Origin: Desulfofustis sp. PB-SRB1
GTDB taxonomy: Bacteria; Desulfobacterota; Desulfobulbia; Desulfobulbales; Desulfocapsaceae
DNA: 64,000 bases
Assembly: GCA_016722945.1 (NCBI GenBank)
Contig: JAEQMT010000038.1
Coordinates: forward strand, 62,001 to 126,000
Reading direction: 5' to 3'
Shown in pieces: positions 24,677 through 34,986 of this stretch. Both the position numbers and the translations under genes were made by a program. Under the pieces are notes generated by a model, which ran no database searches, had not been told where the DNA came from, and worked only from the letters and a program-made list of their open reading frames with translations. The first letter of the stretch is position 1; every line of letters begins with the position of its first letter.

Positions 24677-27178
24677 TTAAGTGGAGCGAGCCGGCTTGAA
24701 CGCACGCAATCTGAGGGCGTTGGTTACCACCGCCACCGAACTCAGGGCCATGGCGGTGCCGGCCAGCATCGGGTTGAGGGCAGGGCCGCCGAAGATGGTG
24801 AGCACCCCGGCCGCAATGGGAATACCGGTGATGTTGAAGGCAAAGGCCCAGAACAGGTTTTGCCTGATATTGCGCATCACCGCCGCCGACAAAGCGAGGG
24901 CATCGGCAACGCCCCTGAGATCGCCGCGCATCAGGACAATATCGCCGGATTCGATGGCAACATCGATGCCGCTGCCCATGGCGATGCCCACATCGGCACC
25001 GGCCAGCGCCGGGGCATCATTGACCCCGTCACCCACCATGGCGACCACGGCCCCTTCCGCCTGCAGGTCCCGCACCTTCTTGAGCTTGTCTTCGGGCATC
25101 ACCTCGGCGATAATCTCCTTGATACCCGCCTCTTCGCCAATGGCGGCGGCGGTATGGCGCTGATCGCCGGTAAGCATGACCAGGCGGATACCACGGGCGG
25201 CCAGCCCGGCAACACCATGTTTGCTGTGCGCTTTGAGTGGATCGGCAATGATCAGAAGCGCTGCAAGAGCACCATCGACGGCGGCAAAAATAACACTCTT
25301 GCCCTGCCGTGCGAGCAGATCAACCGTGGTAGCCTGATCTTTACTGAGCTGTACATCAGCCAGAAACCCACGGTTACCGATCTGCACCAGGCTGCCCGCC
25401 ACCTGCGCCTCGATTCCCCTGCCGGTATAGGAAGTGAATGTATCCGGTTGAGTCAGGGCCAGGCCACGCTCACGGGCGCCTTCAACCACCGCCCCAGCCA
25501 GCGGATGTTCCGAGTTCTGTTCCGCCGAGGCGGCCAGCCGAACGATCTCATCAGGATCGCTATCGGGATCTACCACGATCACATCGACGAGGTGCGGGGC
25601 GCCCTCGGTGATGGTACCGGTTTTATCGAACACCACGGTGTCCACCGCCTCGGCGCGCTGCAGAGCGGCGCCGTTTTTTATCAGCACGCCAATCTGCGCC
25701 CCTCGTCCCATCCCCACCATCAATGAAATGGGGGTCGCCAGCCCCATGGCGCAGGGACAGGCAATGACCAGCACGGCGATGAAAAAGCGCAGCGACGTGG
25801 AAAATTCCACCCCGCCGATCGCCAGCCACAAGAGGCCGGCACAGGTGGCGATCACGATTACCGCCGGGACGAAGTAGAGGCTGATCCGATCAGCAAGAGC
25901 GGCAATCGGCGCCTTTGACCCTTGGGCCGAACGCACCATCTCGACGATCCTGGCCAGCACCGTATCGGCCCCGGTCTTCGTGCAGCGCACCTTCAGCAAC
26001 CCGTCTCTGTTGACGGTACCGCCCACCACCGCATCACCAACACGCCGGCGCACCGGCATTGATTCGCCGGTGAGCATCGACTCGTCAATGGCCCCGTCAC
26101 CATGCACAATTACCCCATCCACGGGGATCCGCTCGCCCATCCGCACCAGAACGATGTCGTCCGGTTTGATCGAGGAAGCGGCAACCGTCCGGTAGTTTTC
26201 ACCCTCCACGAGGGTGGCCGTTTCCGGGGCGAGTTCGAGCAGGCCCATGATGGCCGCCGATGCCCGCGACTTGGAGCGGCTTTCGAGATACTTGCCGAGA
26301 TACACCATGGTGATCAACACCCCGGCCGACTCGAAATAGAGATCCATGGCCCTGGCCATGGGCGAGATCCCCATGAATATCTCCACCAGATTCCACAAAG
26401 AATAGATCAGGGCGGCGCCGGTGCCGATAGCAATCAGCGAATCCATGGTGGGAATACCGCGCAGCAGGGCGGGGATGCCGCGCCGGTAGAAATCTCTGCC
26501 CAGCCAGACGATGGGTGCGGTGAATATCAGCTGGGTAAGCCCGAAAAGTACCGGATGATGGTGCGGCGACAAGGCCCCCGGCAGCGGCAGACCGATCATC
26601 TCGCCCATGCTCACGTAGAGCAGGGGAACGGCCATGAGTACCATGCCGACAAAACGGGCGCGCATCTCCCGCAACTCATTTTGAACAGCGGCCTGTTTTT
26701 CCGCGATCTCCGACGCCCGGCCCGCTTTCACCTCAGCGCTGAAACCAAGCTTTTCAATGGCCGCGCGGATCTCGGCAACGCCGATACGGGCCGGGTCACA
26801 GATCACCCGGGCGCTGGCCCCGGCGAGGTTGACGCCGATATCCTCAACCCCGGCCATCTTGCCCACCACCTTCTCAATACGGCTGGAACACGAGGCGCAA
26901 TGCATGCCGTCAATTGCCAGATCAATGGTTGCCGCACCGGTATCCTTTGGGGCTTCCAGCTCAAAACCAAGGGCCTGGACACGGGTGCGCAGCTGCTCAA
27001 ATGATATCCGTGTTTCAGCAAAGCTCAGCTCGATGGTCTCGGCGGCAAGGTTGACCTCGGCACGCTCGACCCCATCCATCTTGACAAGTACGCGCTCAAT
27101 GCGGCTGGAGCACGAGGCGCAGTGCATGCCTTTAACGCCGGTGCGAATTTCTTTCACTGAAGGTGCGGGTACATCCAT
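24677..27178 (-). CDS. copA: Copper-exporting P1B-type ATPase
   Basis: This 833-residue heavy-metal ATPase pumps Cu(I) out of the cytoplasm. Two N-terminal metal-binding domains carry [12 protein letters not shown]. The transport motif CPC is in [13 protein letters not shown], the phosphorylated Asp in [11 protein letters not shown], the TGES loop in [10 protein letters not shown], and the ATP-hinge in [20 protein letters not shown]. About eight membrane helices fit the standard P1B topology. The start is uncertain: an ATG at 27178 or a TTG at 27214, neither with a clear ribosome site. It is divergent from a small HMA chaperone gene, the expected pairing. The 108-bp spacer between them contains part of a family-1 repeat, which may have altered the promoter. 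Confidence 0.95.
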   Translation of the reverse strand: MDVPAPSVKEIRTGVKGMHCASCSSRIERVLVKMDGVERAEVNLAAETIELSFAETRISFEQLRTRVQALGFELEAPKDTGAATIDLAIDGMHCASCSSRIEKVVGKMAGVEDIGVNLAGASARVICDPARIGVAEIRAAIEKLGFSAEVKAGRASEIAEKQAAVQNELREMRARFVGMVLMAVPLLYVSMGEMIGLPLPGALSPHHHPVLFGLTQLIFTAPIVWLGRDFYRRGIPALLRGIPTMDSLIAIGTGAALIYSLWNLVEIFMGISPMARAMDLYFESAGVLITMVYLGKYLESRSKSRASAAIMGLLELAPETATLVEGENYRTVAASSIKPDDIVLVRMGERIPVDGVIVHGDGAIDESMLTGESMPVRRRVGDAVVGGTVNRDGLLKVRCTKTGADTVLARIVEMVRSAQGSKAPIAALADRISLYFVPAVIVIATCAGLLWLAIGGVEFSTSLRFFIAVLVIACPCAMGLATPISLMVGMGRGAQIGVLIKNGAALQRAEAVDTVVFDKTGTITEGAPHLVDVIVVDPDSDPDEIVRLAASAEQNSEHPLAGAVVEGARERGLALTQPDTFTSYTGRGIEAQVAGSLVQIGNRGFLADVQLSKDQATTVDLLARQGKSVIFAAVDGALAALLIIADPLKAHSKHGVAGLAARGIRLVMLTGDQRHTAAAIGEEAGIKEIIAEVMPEDKLKKVRDLQAEGAVVAMVGDGVNDAPALAGADVGIAMGSGIDVAIESGDIVLMRGDLRGVADALALSAAVMRNIRQNLFWAFAFNITGIPIAAGVLTIFGGPALNPMLAGTAMALSSVAVVTNALRLRAFKPARST

Positions 27179-27255
27179 ATTGTTGTCGTTTTCGGCTACT
27201 TGCACGGCACCCAAGATGGGTTTACAATCGATCTGAACGGCTGAACCATGATGAG

Positions 27256-27302
27256 CCCGTTACAACCCCTTTTTCCGTCATGCCGGAATTGATCTTGCAT
27301 CC
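27256..27302. repeat. Short family-1 MITE fragment
   Basis: GTTACAACCCC, CCGTCATGCCGGAATTGA and the following bases match the left part of copy C (24271-24310). No right end is present. Confidence 0.45.
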
Positions 27303-27322
27303 ATACTAGAGAGGAAATAAGG

Positions 27323-27526
27323 ATGACTACCGTAAAAATAAAGGGAATGAGCTGCGGCCACTGCGTTGCCGCGGTCATTCAGGCGCTTGAGCGTCTGGAT
27401 ACGATCAGCAAGGTTTCCGTTGATCTTGAAAAAGGTGAGGCACGCTTTGCCGGTGAACCGGCCCTCGCCGATGTAAGAGCCGCCATCGAGGCCGCCGGCT
27501 TTGAAGTGGTGGATGAGAACGCATAG
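27323..27526 (+). CDS. CopZ-like heavy-metal chaperone
   Basis: This 67-residue single HMA domain protein starts TTVKIKGMSCGHCVAAVIQA, with the metal-binding CGHC (a variant of CxxC). The rest follows the ferredoxin-like beta-alpha-beta-beta-alpha-beta pattern. It should carry Cu(I) to the CopA metal-binding domains. The ATG has a ribosome site (AGAGGAAATAAGG). It is divergent from copA and 28 bp upstream of trkA on the same strand. The 27 bp before trkA contain no terminator that I can see, so the two may be co-transcribed. Confidence 0.88.
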   Translation: MTTVKIKGMSCGHCVAAVIQALERLDTISKVSVDLEKGEARFAGEPALADVRAAIEAAGFEVVDENA

Positions 27527-27554
27527 CAGAACCACCCTCAAACAGTAAAAACCG

Positions 27555-28940
27555 GTGGCTAAAAAGACTTCCCCTCGCATCCTGATCCTCGGCCTCGGCG
27601 GTATGGGGTACCACCTCGCCCGAAGGCTGCAGGAAGAGGAGTATGCGGTTACCGCTATCGAGTCAGACCGTGAGCGGTGTCATTACGCCGATGATGAGCT
27701 GGATATCAGGGTCGTGCAAGGCGACGCCATGGATATTGATGCATGGCGACAGGCGGACGGGGCCGCCATGGACACTGTAATCGGCGCCACCGACTCCGAT
27801 GCGGTCAACATCTTTGCCGCCCGGATCGGTGATAAATTCGGCATTGCCAATAAGATCGCCCGGGTTCGGTCCCTCCAGTACGGCCGTCCCGATTCACTGC
27901 TCGGCAACCAGGAGTTGATGCTCGATCTGCTGGTTCATCCCGAAGAACTGGTGGCCCAGGAGATCGTTCGGGTAATCAAGCTGCGTGGTGGCCATGAAAT
28001 CATCCCCATTGCCGAGGATCAGGTGCAAATGCTGGCGGCCAAGGTAACCGCCGATTCACCGCTGGTAAACCTGACCATGCGGGAAATCACTAGTCGCCAC
28101 CGCACCTTTGCCTTTCGTATTGTCGCCATCGCCCGCGGCATCGAAACCATGATACCCTATGGCGACGTAAAACTGCTGGCCAACGACCGGCTCTTCATTA
28201 TGGTCGGCGCCACTTCACTGCAAGAGGCTATGGCCATGACCGGCCAGCGTCTCGGCAGGCAACAGCGGGTGCTGATCGTCGGCGGTGGGCTGATTGGCAA
28301 CCGGGTAGCCGAGCTGCTGCAAAAAACGGTCTCGGTTACGATCATCGAGCACAACCAGCTTATCGCCGAAAAGCTATCCCAGGAACTCTTCAAAACCGAG
28401 ATTTTGCACGGCGACGGCACCAGCAGTTCGGTCTTGCACCGGGCCGCAATCGAATCGATGGACACCTTTATCGCCGCCACCGGCGATAACGAAACCAACA
28501 TCATGAGTTCACTGCTGGCCAAGAATCTCATGACGCCACGATCCGGCGGCGCGGAAAAGGTCATCGCCATGGTCTACAAGAACGATTATCAGGTACTGGC
28601 CGCCACCATCGGCCTCGATCTCGCCCTCAACCCCAAGATATTCGCCGCCACCGAGATCCTCAAATTCATTCGCCGCAGTGAACTGATCTCAGTGGCTCAC
28701 CTGCATGGTTTCGACGCCGAGGTGGTGGAACTGCGGGCCGGTGCCGGTGCGCCCATCACCCGCAAACCGCTGGCCCAGCTCGATCCCACTTACCGGGGAA
28801 AGCTGCTGGTCGGAGCGGTTCGGCGTGATGGTCATTATCATGTGGCCCTGGGCCAGACCAGAATCGAACCGGGTGAACGAGCCATTGTTGTCTGCCACTC
28901 AACCATGCTGAAAACGGTACGCACCCTTTTTGGGAGCTGA
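27555..28940 (+). CDS. trkA: TrkA potassium-uptake regulatory protein
   Basis: This 461-residue protein has two RCK repeats. Each begins with a Rossmann nucleotide-binding motif (ILILGLGGMGYHLARRL at residue 9; VLIVGGGLIGNRVAELL at about 238) and ends with a TrkA-C subdomain (for example EIVRVIKLRGGHEIIPIAED). TrkA binds NAD(H) or ATP and gates the TrkH channel from the cytoplasmic side. It starts at a GTG. Its 3' end faces trkH, with only 4 bp between them; the two subunits of one system are therefore convergent rather than in one operon, which could allow antisense overlap of their transcripts. Confidence 0.93.
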   Translation: MAKKTSPRILILGLGGMGYHLARRLQEEEYAVTAIESDRERCHYADDELDIRVVQGDAMDIDAWRQADGAAMDTVIGATDSDAVNIFAARIGDKFGIANKIARVRSLQYGRPDSLLGNQELMLDLLVHPEELVAQEIVRVIKLRGGHEIIPIAEDQVQMLAAKVTADSPLVNLTMREITSRHRTFAFRIVAIARGIETMIPYGDVKLLANDRLFIMVGATSLQEAMAMTGQRLGRQQRVLIVGGGLIGNRVAELLQKTVSVTIIEHNQLIAEKLSQELFKTEILHGDGTSSSVLHRAAIESMDTFIAATGDNETNIMSSLLAKNLMTPRSGGAEKVIAMVYKNDYQVLAATIGLDLALNPKIFAATEILKFIRRSELISVAHLHGFDAEVVELRAGAGAPITRKPLAQLDPTYRGKLLVGAVRRDGHYHVALGQTRIEPGERAIVVCHSTMLKTVRTLFGS

Positions 28941-28944
28941 TGAA

Positions 28945-30420
28945 TCAACTCTTCCGCACAGAGACGCCGCGCCAGAATATGGGCAACAGAACGATCAGGG
29001 CGGTGAACATCTCCAGCCGGCCGACAAGCATATTGAAAGCCAGAAACCATTTACCGAAGATTGACAAGAAGGCAAAATTCTCGGCCGGCCCCACCCCGCC
29101 AAAGCCCGGACCGATGTTCATCAGAGCCGAAATCACCGCCGACATCGAGGTGAGCATGTCAAGATGATCGGAAACGCAGAGAATCATCGCTCCCACCGCC
29201 ACCATAAAGATGTTGATGACGAAATAGCATACACTCAGATCAATCACCGCCTGCTCCACCGGCTTGCCGTTGAGGCGGACACTGAACACCGCCAGCGGCT
29301 GCACGAACATCCGCACCACCGCCCCATAAAAATAGTGTGCCAGCACCACATAGTGAACAATTTTTATGCCGCTGGTGGTGGAACCGGCACAGGCGCCGAC
29401 GAAACAGACCACAAACAGCCCCATCTGGGCGGCCGCCGGCCACAACTCGTAATCGGCGGTGGTGAAGCCGGTGGTGGTCAGCAGCGAGACCACCTGAAAA
29501 CTGCCATAGCGCAGGGCCGTCCAGAAACCAGAGTAGGCTCCGCCGAACCACAGGCCACAGGAAACGAACAGGCAGAACAACAGGGTAAGCAGCACGTACC
29601 AGCGCAGCTCGGTGTTTCTCAACACGGTGGCAATATCGCCCTTGAGCAGTAAATAGTAGAGCACGAAGCTCACCCCGCCGCACCACATGAAACACGTCGT
29701 CACCCAGTCAACGTAGCCGCTGTCGTAAGCGCCGATACTGAGATTTCTCGGCGAATAACCGGAGGTGGAAATGGTCCCGAAGGCGGTGCAGAGCGCATCG
29801 AAGACGGCCATGCCGCCGCCGCATAAAAGCAGGGTCTGGAGCGCGTTGAGTCCCAGATAAATAATCCACAGCCAGATCATCGTATCTCTGTTGCGAGCCA
29901 TGAACTTTTCTCTGGTGATCACCTGGCCGGGGCTGGACTCGGCCCGGAAGACCCGCACCCCACCCACACCATGGGGCAAAAAAATCAGGGTCAGGGTGAG
30001 AAATCCCATACCGCCAAGCAGGTGGGTCTGGCTGCGCCAGAAGAGCAGGCCGTGGGGTAGCGCCTCGATATCTTCAAGAATCGTCGCTCCGGTGGTGGTA
30101 TAACCCGACATCATCTCGAAAAATGCATCGGTGAACGACGGGATATAACCTGAAACAAGAAATGGCAGGGTGGAAACCGCCGATATCACGACCCAGCCGG
30201 CCACAGCCACGAGCACCCCGTCTTTAACCTGGATCGCCCCGTGAAACCTGAAAAAACGGCGGACAAGAAGGCCGCCGAAGATGATGATGGTGGCGGAAAG
30301 CGTCAAGGCGCGCCAGTCATCCTCACCGAAAAGCAGGGCACAGACCACCGGCAACACCATGGAGCATCCGGTAACCAGCAGCAGGGTGCCGAGCACCGCG
30401 ATAATGGCACGTAAGTTCAT
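28945..30420 (-). CDS. trkH: TrkH potassium-uptake channel subunit
   Basis: This 491-residue membrane protein has about ten to twelve hydrophobic helices and the four pore-loop repeats of the Trk/Ktr superfamily. Selectivity-filter glycines appear in GYTTTGATIL, FGTISTSGYSPRN, SLLTTTGFTTAD and ALMNIGPGFGGVG. It is the potassium-translocating partner of TrkA. The upstream mscS gene ends 54 bp before its start, on the same strand, so they may share a transcript. The protein is complete and shows no frame damage. Confidence 0.93.
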   Translation of the reverse strand: MNLRAIIAVLGTLLLVTGCSMVLPVVCALLFGEDDWRALTLSATIIIFGGLLVRRFFRFHGAIQVKDGVLVAVAGWVVISAVSTLPFLVSGYIPSFTDAFFEMMSGYTTTGATILEDIEALPHGLLFWRSQTHLLGGMGFLTLTLIFLPHGVGGVRVFRAESSPGQVITREKFMARNRDTMIWLWIIYLGLNALQTLLLCGGGMAVFDALCTAFGTISTSGYSPRNLSIGAYDSGYVDWVTTCFMWCGGVSFVLYYLLLKGDIATVLRNTELRWYVLLTLLFCLFVSCGLWFGGAYSGFWTALRYGSFQVVSLLTTTGFTTADYELWPAAAQMGLFVVCFVGACAGSTTSGIKIVHYVVLAHYFYGAVVRMFVQPLAVFSVRLNGKPVEQAVIDLSVCYFVINIFMVAVGAMILCVSDHLDMLTSMSAVISALMNIGPGFGGVGPAENFAFLSIFGKWFLAFNMLVGRLEMFTALIVLLPIFWRGVSVRKS

Positions 30421-30474
30421 ATTATGGCAACCCGGCCATAGTGGCGCGTAGTTGCTGAGATTCGGCGCTGCTCT

Positions 30475-32784
30475 TTAGTCCATTCCCATTTGCGGTTTTG
30501 TGGCGGCTTGCTCTTGTTTTTGCTGGTCCTCGGCGGCAATGGCAGCCGCCGCGCCCGCCTGGATTGCCTTTTGCCTAGCCGCACTATCGAGGTTTCTAGC
30601 CGAACTCTCCTCGGGAAAATCAACTATCACCTTGCGATGGGCGTAGTAGATGCCCTTGGCATTCAGGGCCTCGGTGATCCGGCGAAACGCCTCCCGCTTT
30701 ATAACGAACTGTTTACCCGGTTTGGCGGTGAACTTCACCCTGATAACCATCACCGAATTGGTGATCTCATTTACCCCCTGGGATTTTACCGGCTGAATAA
30801 AATCCTCGCCGATTTCAGGGTCTTCGAGCATGGCGACGCCCACTTTTTTGATAATCTTGCGGACCAAATCGATGTTGGTGTCGTAGGGAAATTCCAGGGG
30901 AAATTTGATGACGATGCCCCCTCGCATGTAGTTGGTGATCGCCCCCAGATCACTATGTGGTACCACCTGCAGCATGCCCAGATGATGCCTGAGCATCACG
31001 TTTCTGAGCGTAATCGCCTCCACTGTGCCGCGGCTAGAGCCGGCCTGAATGTATTCACCCACCCGAAAGGCGTCATCGAGCAGGAAGAAGAACCCCGACA
31101 ACACATCCGACACCAGCTTCTGGGCACCAAAGCCGATGGCCAGCCCGAGAACCCCGGCACCGGCCAGCAGCGGCCCGATGTTGACCCCAAGCGAGGAAAT
31201 GACGATCAGCGCCACCATGACCACCAGTACCGAACCGATCACCTTGCGTAGCATGGGCAGCAGGGTATAGGAGCGTCCCCGGGCGACGGCGCCGCCGAAC
31301 TCACTGTCATCGTCTTCTTCCTGCTCCTCCTTGTGAGGGACCTCATCGTCCAGCTTGCGCTCGATGTAGGAGCTGGCCAGACGCCAGACTACCAGAGCGA
31401 GAATAAGCGCTACTAACGATTCAAACAGGGCCTGGACGGCTATTTCGGCAAACGGCAGGGGCGATCCCCACAGGGAAAAGAGCCAGATTGCAAGAACGGC
31501 CACGACTACCAGGTTGAAGATAGATTGCACCTTGGAAACGATGGCCTGTTTGCGCTCCAGCGCCTCCTGCTCCAGTTCCGCCTCATCCCGCTCGTCGTCC
31601 TCGGCACGCTCCACCCGGCCAAGACCGAGCGAATCCACCACCGCCGCCACCACCTGCTTGCCCACCATGCTGATGGCAAAGTAGATGGGGACGATGAGCA
31701 TACTGATAATGAATTCACCACTCTGGCGCGCCTCCCCGGTTATCAGTTGACCGATCCATATCAACCAGACAACGAACAGGTAGATGTAGGCCAGCATATG
31801 CCAGTAAGAGGCGATCTGTTTGCGCACCCAGCCGGCCTCGCGTCGCTCAAGAGCCGCCGACAAAGCAACGTTCACCGGTTTTTTCAGGGCATATACCAGA
31901 ACGGCATAAATCAGAATTACCAGAGAACTCAAAATAAAAATGGCCCAGTTTACCGTTTGCGGGTGGGCACCGAGCTGAGCCAGCAGGATAACCCACATCT
32001 TGCCCACCATGAGTACCGCAAACGAAATGAATGCCGCCTCATAGATGGGCTTGGCCAGTGCATCGGAAATCTCAAACGGCCGGATCGAACCATCGTCTGG
32101 CGAAAATATGATGCGGCTGATGATTGCCGACAGCCAAAAGATCAACACCGCGCCGAGCAGCGCCTGAAAAAGCATACGTCCCTTGAAGCCGACATCACCC
32201 GCCAACAGCAGAAAGATGAGGGTGGCGGAAATGGCCAGTACCACTAAACTTAGCAAAGCGGGCAGACTGCGGAAAAAACCCACCCAGATGCCGCTGAGGG
32301 CCTCATGTTCCGGCGGACTTATGGTAGCAAGAGAGGCCAGTCGTTTCCGACCGAACCACTTGCAACCAAGCATCACGACAAAACCAAGGCCGATGGCAAT
32401 CAGCGAGCGAAAAAACGTCCCCCAGAAACCGGGGCCGTCATGATCGGCGCCGATTGATCCCAGGGTGCTGCCGAAATTGCCGGGTACCCGTGGAGCATAG
32501 TTGAGCATGTTGGAATCTTTGATCGCGCTCTCCTGGCCGGAACCAAGCAGGTAGAGCCATTTTTTAGACAGGGAGTCCTTTTTCGGCGCAGTCGCCGCTG
32601 GTTCTCCGTCGCCCTGATCGGCCACCGCAGCCGTATCCGCCGTATCGCCCGCAGTGGCCGCAGTCGGCTCAGCGGCAGGCACCGCCGGTTTTGCTCCCGT
32701 CTCTTGAGCGCCTACCCACACCACACTGAACAGCGACAATACAACTGCCGCAAGGACAGTCGTTACTGCTTTTCTGACAGACAT
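30475..32784 (-). CDS. Large MscS-family mechanosensitive channel
   Basis: This 769-residue protein starts with a signal peptide (VTTVLAAVVLSLFSVVWVGA) and a low-complexity A/T/P-rich periplasmic stretch. About eleven hydrophobic helices follow. The MscS core lies near residues 540-720: the pore helix with small residues in GPLLAGAGVLGLAIGFGAQ, then LVSDVLSGFFFLLDDAFRVG and YIQAGSSRGTVEAI. The C-terminal cytoplasmic tail is K/E/A-rich. It is longer than MscS and resembles MscK/YbdG-type multi-helix relatives without their long periplasmic domain. It releases solutes on hypo-osmotic shock. A charged linker (EEQEEDDDSEF) before the pore helix is notable. The neighbours trkA/trkH and mscS form an osmolyte block. 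Confidence 0.88.
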   Translation of the reverse strand: MSVRKAVTTVLAAVVLSLFSVVWVGAQETGAKPAVPAAEPTAATAGDTADTAAVADQGDGEPAATAPKKDSLSKKWLYLLGSGQESAIKDSNMLNYAPRVPGNFGSTLGSIGADHDGPGFWGTFFRSLIAIGLGFVVMLGCKWFGRKRLASLATISPPEHEALSGIWVGFFRSLPALLSLVVLAISATLIFLLLAGDVGFKGRMLFQALLGAVLIFWLSAIISRIIFSPDDGSIRPFEISDALAKPIYEAAFISFAVLMVGKMWVILLAQLGAHPQTVNWAIFILSSLVILIYAVLVYALKKPVNVALSAALERREAGWVRKQIASYWHMLAYIYLFVVWLIWIGQLITGEARQSGEFIISMLIVPIYFAISMVGKQVVAAVVDSLGLGRVERAEDDERDEAELEQEALERKQAIVSKVQSIFNLVVVAVLAIWLFSLWGSPLPFAEIAVQALFESLVALILALVVWRLASSYIERKLDDEVPHKEEQEEDDDSEFGGAVARGRSYTLLPMLRKVIGSVLVVMVALIVISSLGVNIGPLLAGAGVLGLAIGFGAQKLVSDVLSGFFFLLDDAFRVGEYIQAGSSRGTVEAITLRNVMLRHHLGMLQVVPHSDLGAITNYMRGGIVIKFPLEFPYDTNIDLVRKIIKKVGVAMLEDPEIGEDFIQPVKSQGVNEITNSVMVIRVKFTAKPGKQFVIKREAFRRITEALNAKGIYYAHRKVIVDFPEESSARNLDSAARQKAIQAGAAAAIAAEDQQKQEQAATKPQMGMD

Positions 32785-32914
32785 GGCTCTTCTCCCCTGG
32801 ATTAAGAGTTCGTCATTTGCATCTCGGGCACAATGAACCGGTAATTTTGCTCACCCCACCATTACACAAATCTGACCGGCAAGTCCTGAAATTTTAGGCT
32901 ACCACTATATACTA

Positions 32915-33072
32915 TGGACTCGAAATAACCAATATTCCCGTCATACCGGAATTGACCTGAAACCCATAATTAACTGAAATCACTGGATTCCCGCAGCAGC
33001 CTGCCCTTGAGTGTTGTTATCGAGGGCGGGAATGACGACAGCTATCAATTTTGAGGTTTTTACGACGCCATC
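32915..33072. repeat. Family-1 MITE, copy D, with perfect 8-bp TSD
   Basis: The ends TGGACTCGAAATAACC and GGTTTTTACGACGCCATC are inverted copies. The flanks ATATACTA at 32907-32914 and 33073-33080 form a perfect 8-bp duplication. It lies in the 359-bp gap between the two mscS-type genes; nothing else was seen in that gap. Confidence 0.85.
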
Positions 33073-33143
33073 ATATACTATTGTGGATGTTTCTCAAAAT
33101 TTGCACAGGCGGCTCCATCGCCATCTGAGGTCTGCAATCTTAT

Positions 33144-33986
33144 CTAGCTGACTGATTCCGCCGCGGCGGCAGCGTCATCGGCGCGGTATACGTGGACGTC
33201 ACGCTGGGGAAAGGGAATGGAAATGCCGGCGGCATCGAGGCGCTGCTTGATTTTTTCAGTGAGTTCGAAGCGTACCGCCCAATAATCGGCCGGCTTCACC
33301 CAGGGGCGTACCACCAGGTTGACGCTGCTGTCGGCAAGATCGGATACCGCGATCTGCGGGGCCGGGTCGGCAAGGACTCGCTCTTCCTCACTGATAATCC
33401 GGTTGAGCACGGCCTTGGCCTCGCCGATATCGGCGCCGTAGCCAATCCCGATGAGCAGATCAATGCGCCGTGTTTCATTGGCGTTGGTGTTGACGATTAC
33501 ATCGCTTGCCACCATGCCGTTGGGCACGATGATACGCTGATTGTCACCGGTGTTGACCACGGTGGCGAACATGGAAATCTCTTCCACCGATCCCGACTGT
33601 CCGCCTACCGTCACCCAGTCACCTACCTTGAAGGGGCGCAGCAGGATCAACATTACCCCGGAAGCGAAATTACCCAGCGAATCTTTCAGGGCGAGGCCGA
33701 TTGCCAGCCCCATGGTACCGAGAATGGCAAGAAATGAACCGGTGTTGACTCCCAGGCTGCCGGCCGCCGCCACCACCACCGCCACCAGCAACACGTAATA
33801 GATAACGGCACGGAAAAACCGGGTCAGGGTAACGTCAACCCCTTGTTTTTCCATGGCCCTGATGACCATCCGGGCAATGAACTTGGCCAGCCAGTGACCG
33901 ATAATCAGGATAAGGATGGCAAATATCGCCTTGGTGCCCCAACTTATGGCAAGCTCCTGCCACTTGTCTATCTGTATTGCTTCCAT
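33144..33986 (-). CDS. mscS: Small-conductance mechanosensitive channel MscS
   Basis: This protein of 280 residues has the normal MscS size: three N-terminal helices, a pore helix rich in Gly and Ala (LGVNTGSFLAILGTMGLAIG, then LALKDSLGNFASGVML) and the cytoplasmic beta domain (LRPFKVGDWVTVGGQSGSVE). The C-terminal cage ends FPQRDVHVYR. I choose the ATG at 33986, preceded by GGAGGAGG; a frame open from 34037 adds 17 residues without that support. It is probably the basic osmotic safety valve alongside the larger MscS relative on the same strand. Confidence 0.93.
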   Translation of the reverse strand: MEAIQIDKWQELAISWGTKAIFAILILIIGHWLAKFIARMVIRAMEKQGVDVTLTRFFRAVIYYVLLVAVVVAAAGSLGVNTGSFLAILGTMGLAIGLALKDSLGNFASGVMLILLRPFKVGDWVTVGGQSGSVEEISMFATVVNTGDNQRIIVPNGMVASDVIVNTNANETRRIDLLIGIGYGADIGEAKAVLNRIISEEERVLADPAPQIAVSDLADSSVNLVVRPWVKPADYWAVRFELTEKIKQRLDAAGISIPFPQRDVHVYRADDAAAAAESVS

Positions 33987-34133
33987 AGTAGTCCCTCCTC
34001 CAAGTATGATGTAATGTTTGATTGAAAAGCCCTCCAATCATTGTCATCATAGTTTAGCATTGCAAGGGGTTACCGAATCATTCATTGTGGTCAAGAGGAT
34101 GTATGAATTAACATATGACCAGCGGAGGGTAGC

Positions 34134-34334
34134 ATGACGAAACACACCATTGTCACCGAGTTTCAGAACGAATTCGAGACCTGCCCCGCCTGCGGGTACA
34201 GCGGCGGATTCCACTCTATATTCAGGCAGGGTACCGGCCCCGACATCAGCTGGCTGCTGCGCTGCCCCTCATGTCATGAAACCTACGATATCGGCCTGCG
34301 GACAAGGATGCAGAGCGGATCAGAAAACCAATGA
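34134..34334 (+). CDS. Small zinc-ribbon protein
   Basis: This 66-residue protein has two CxxC pairs, CPACG at residues 17-21 and CPSCH near residue 45, which form a likely zinc ribbon. The sequence between them is compatible with a small beta sheet. A good ribosome site (GCGGAGGG) precedes the ATG. It stands first in a plus-strand run with the phosphatase-like, TfoX-like and antiporter genes. No function is known to me for this type. Confidence 0.7.
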   Translation: MTKHTIVTEFQNEFETCPACGYSGGFHSIFRQGTGPDISWLLRCPSCHETYDIGLRTRMQSGSENQ

Positions 34335-34353
34335 TTACCAAGGACGACAGATT

Positions 34354-34962
34354 ATGAAAATCAGCATGACAAATCCACTTATCCATCTATCGGGCCGCAT
34401 CGCCCGCTTCTCAGCTATCGCCATCGCGCTGCTGATGGCCTGCGCACCACCTGCCAGGGCGGATGAAAAACTCTGGGAGGCCCTCAATCGTGCCGGCCAT
34501 TTCGCCATCATGCGCCATGCCCTAGCGCCCGGCACCGGCGACCCCGCCAACTTCCAGGTGAAGGATTGCACCACCCAGCGCAATCTAGACGATGCCGGAC
34601 GCGCCCAGGCGCGGGCCATCGGCGAGCAGTTTCGGGCGCGCGGCATTACCGCCGCCCAGGTCTATTCCAGCCAATGGTGCCGTTGTCTGGAGACGGCCCG
34701 GTTGCTTGGTCTTGGGGAGGTCACTGAACTGCCGCCGATCAATTCGTTTTTCCAGGATTTCAGCAGACGTGAACCGCAAACCGAGGCCCTGCGTCAATGG
34801 CTGTCCAGTCGAGATCTTCAGGCGCCACTGGTCCTGGTTACCCACCAGGTCAATATCACCGCCTTTACCGGGGTGTTTCCATCTTCGGGGGAAATCGTGG
34901 TGGTACGTCGCACCGCGGACGGCTTTACAACACTGGGAACCATTGCCACCGATGTTCCCTGA
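34354..34962 (+). CDS. Secreted histidine-phosphatase-family protein
   Basis: This 202-residue protein begins with an Arg/Ser-rich start and a hydrophobic signal segment (ARFSAIAIALLMACAPPARA), then the branch-1 histidine phosphatase core. The catalytic motif is RHALAPG, here with A instead of the usual G after RH. Downstream are ARAIGEQFRARGI, VYSSQWCRCLETARLLG (the second Arg region) and the final HQVNITAFTG, where the second catalytic His is H before QVN. It is likely periplasmic, and the change from RHG to RHA is common in this secreted subgroup. The substrate is unknown. Confidence 0.82.
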   Translation: MKISMTNPLIHLSGRIARFSAIAIALLMACAPPARADEKLWEALNRAGHFAIMRHALAPGTGDPANFQVKDCTTQRNLDDAGRAQARAIGEQFRARGITAAQVYSSQWCRCLETARLLGLGEVTELPPINSFFQDFSRREPQTEALRQWLSSRDLQAPLVLVTHQVNITAFTGVFPSSGEIVVVRRTADGFTTLGTIATDVP

Positions 34963-34986
34963 TCCCCACTCAGCACTTCACATCCG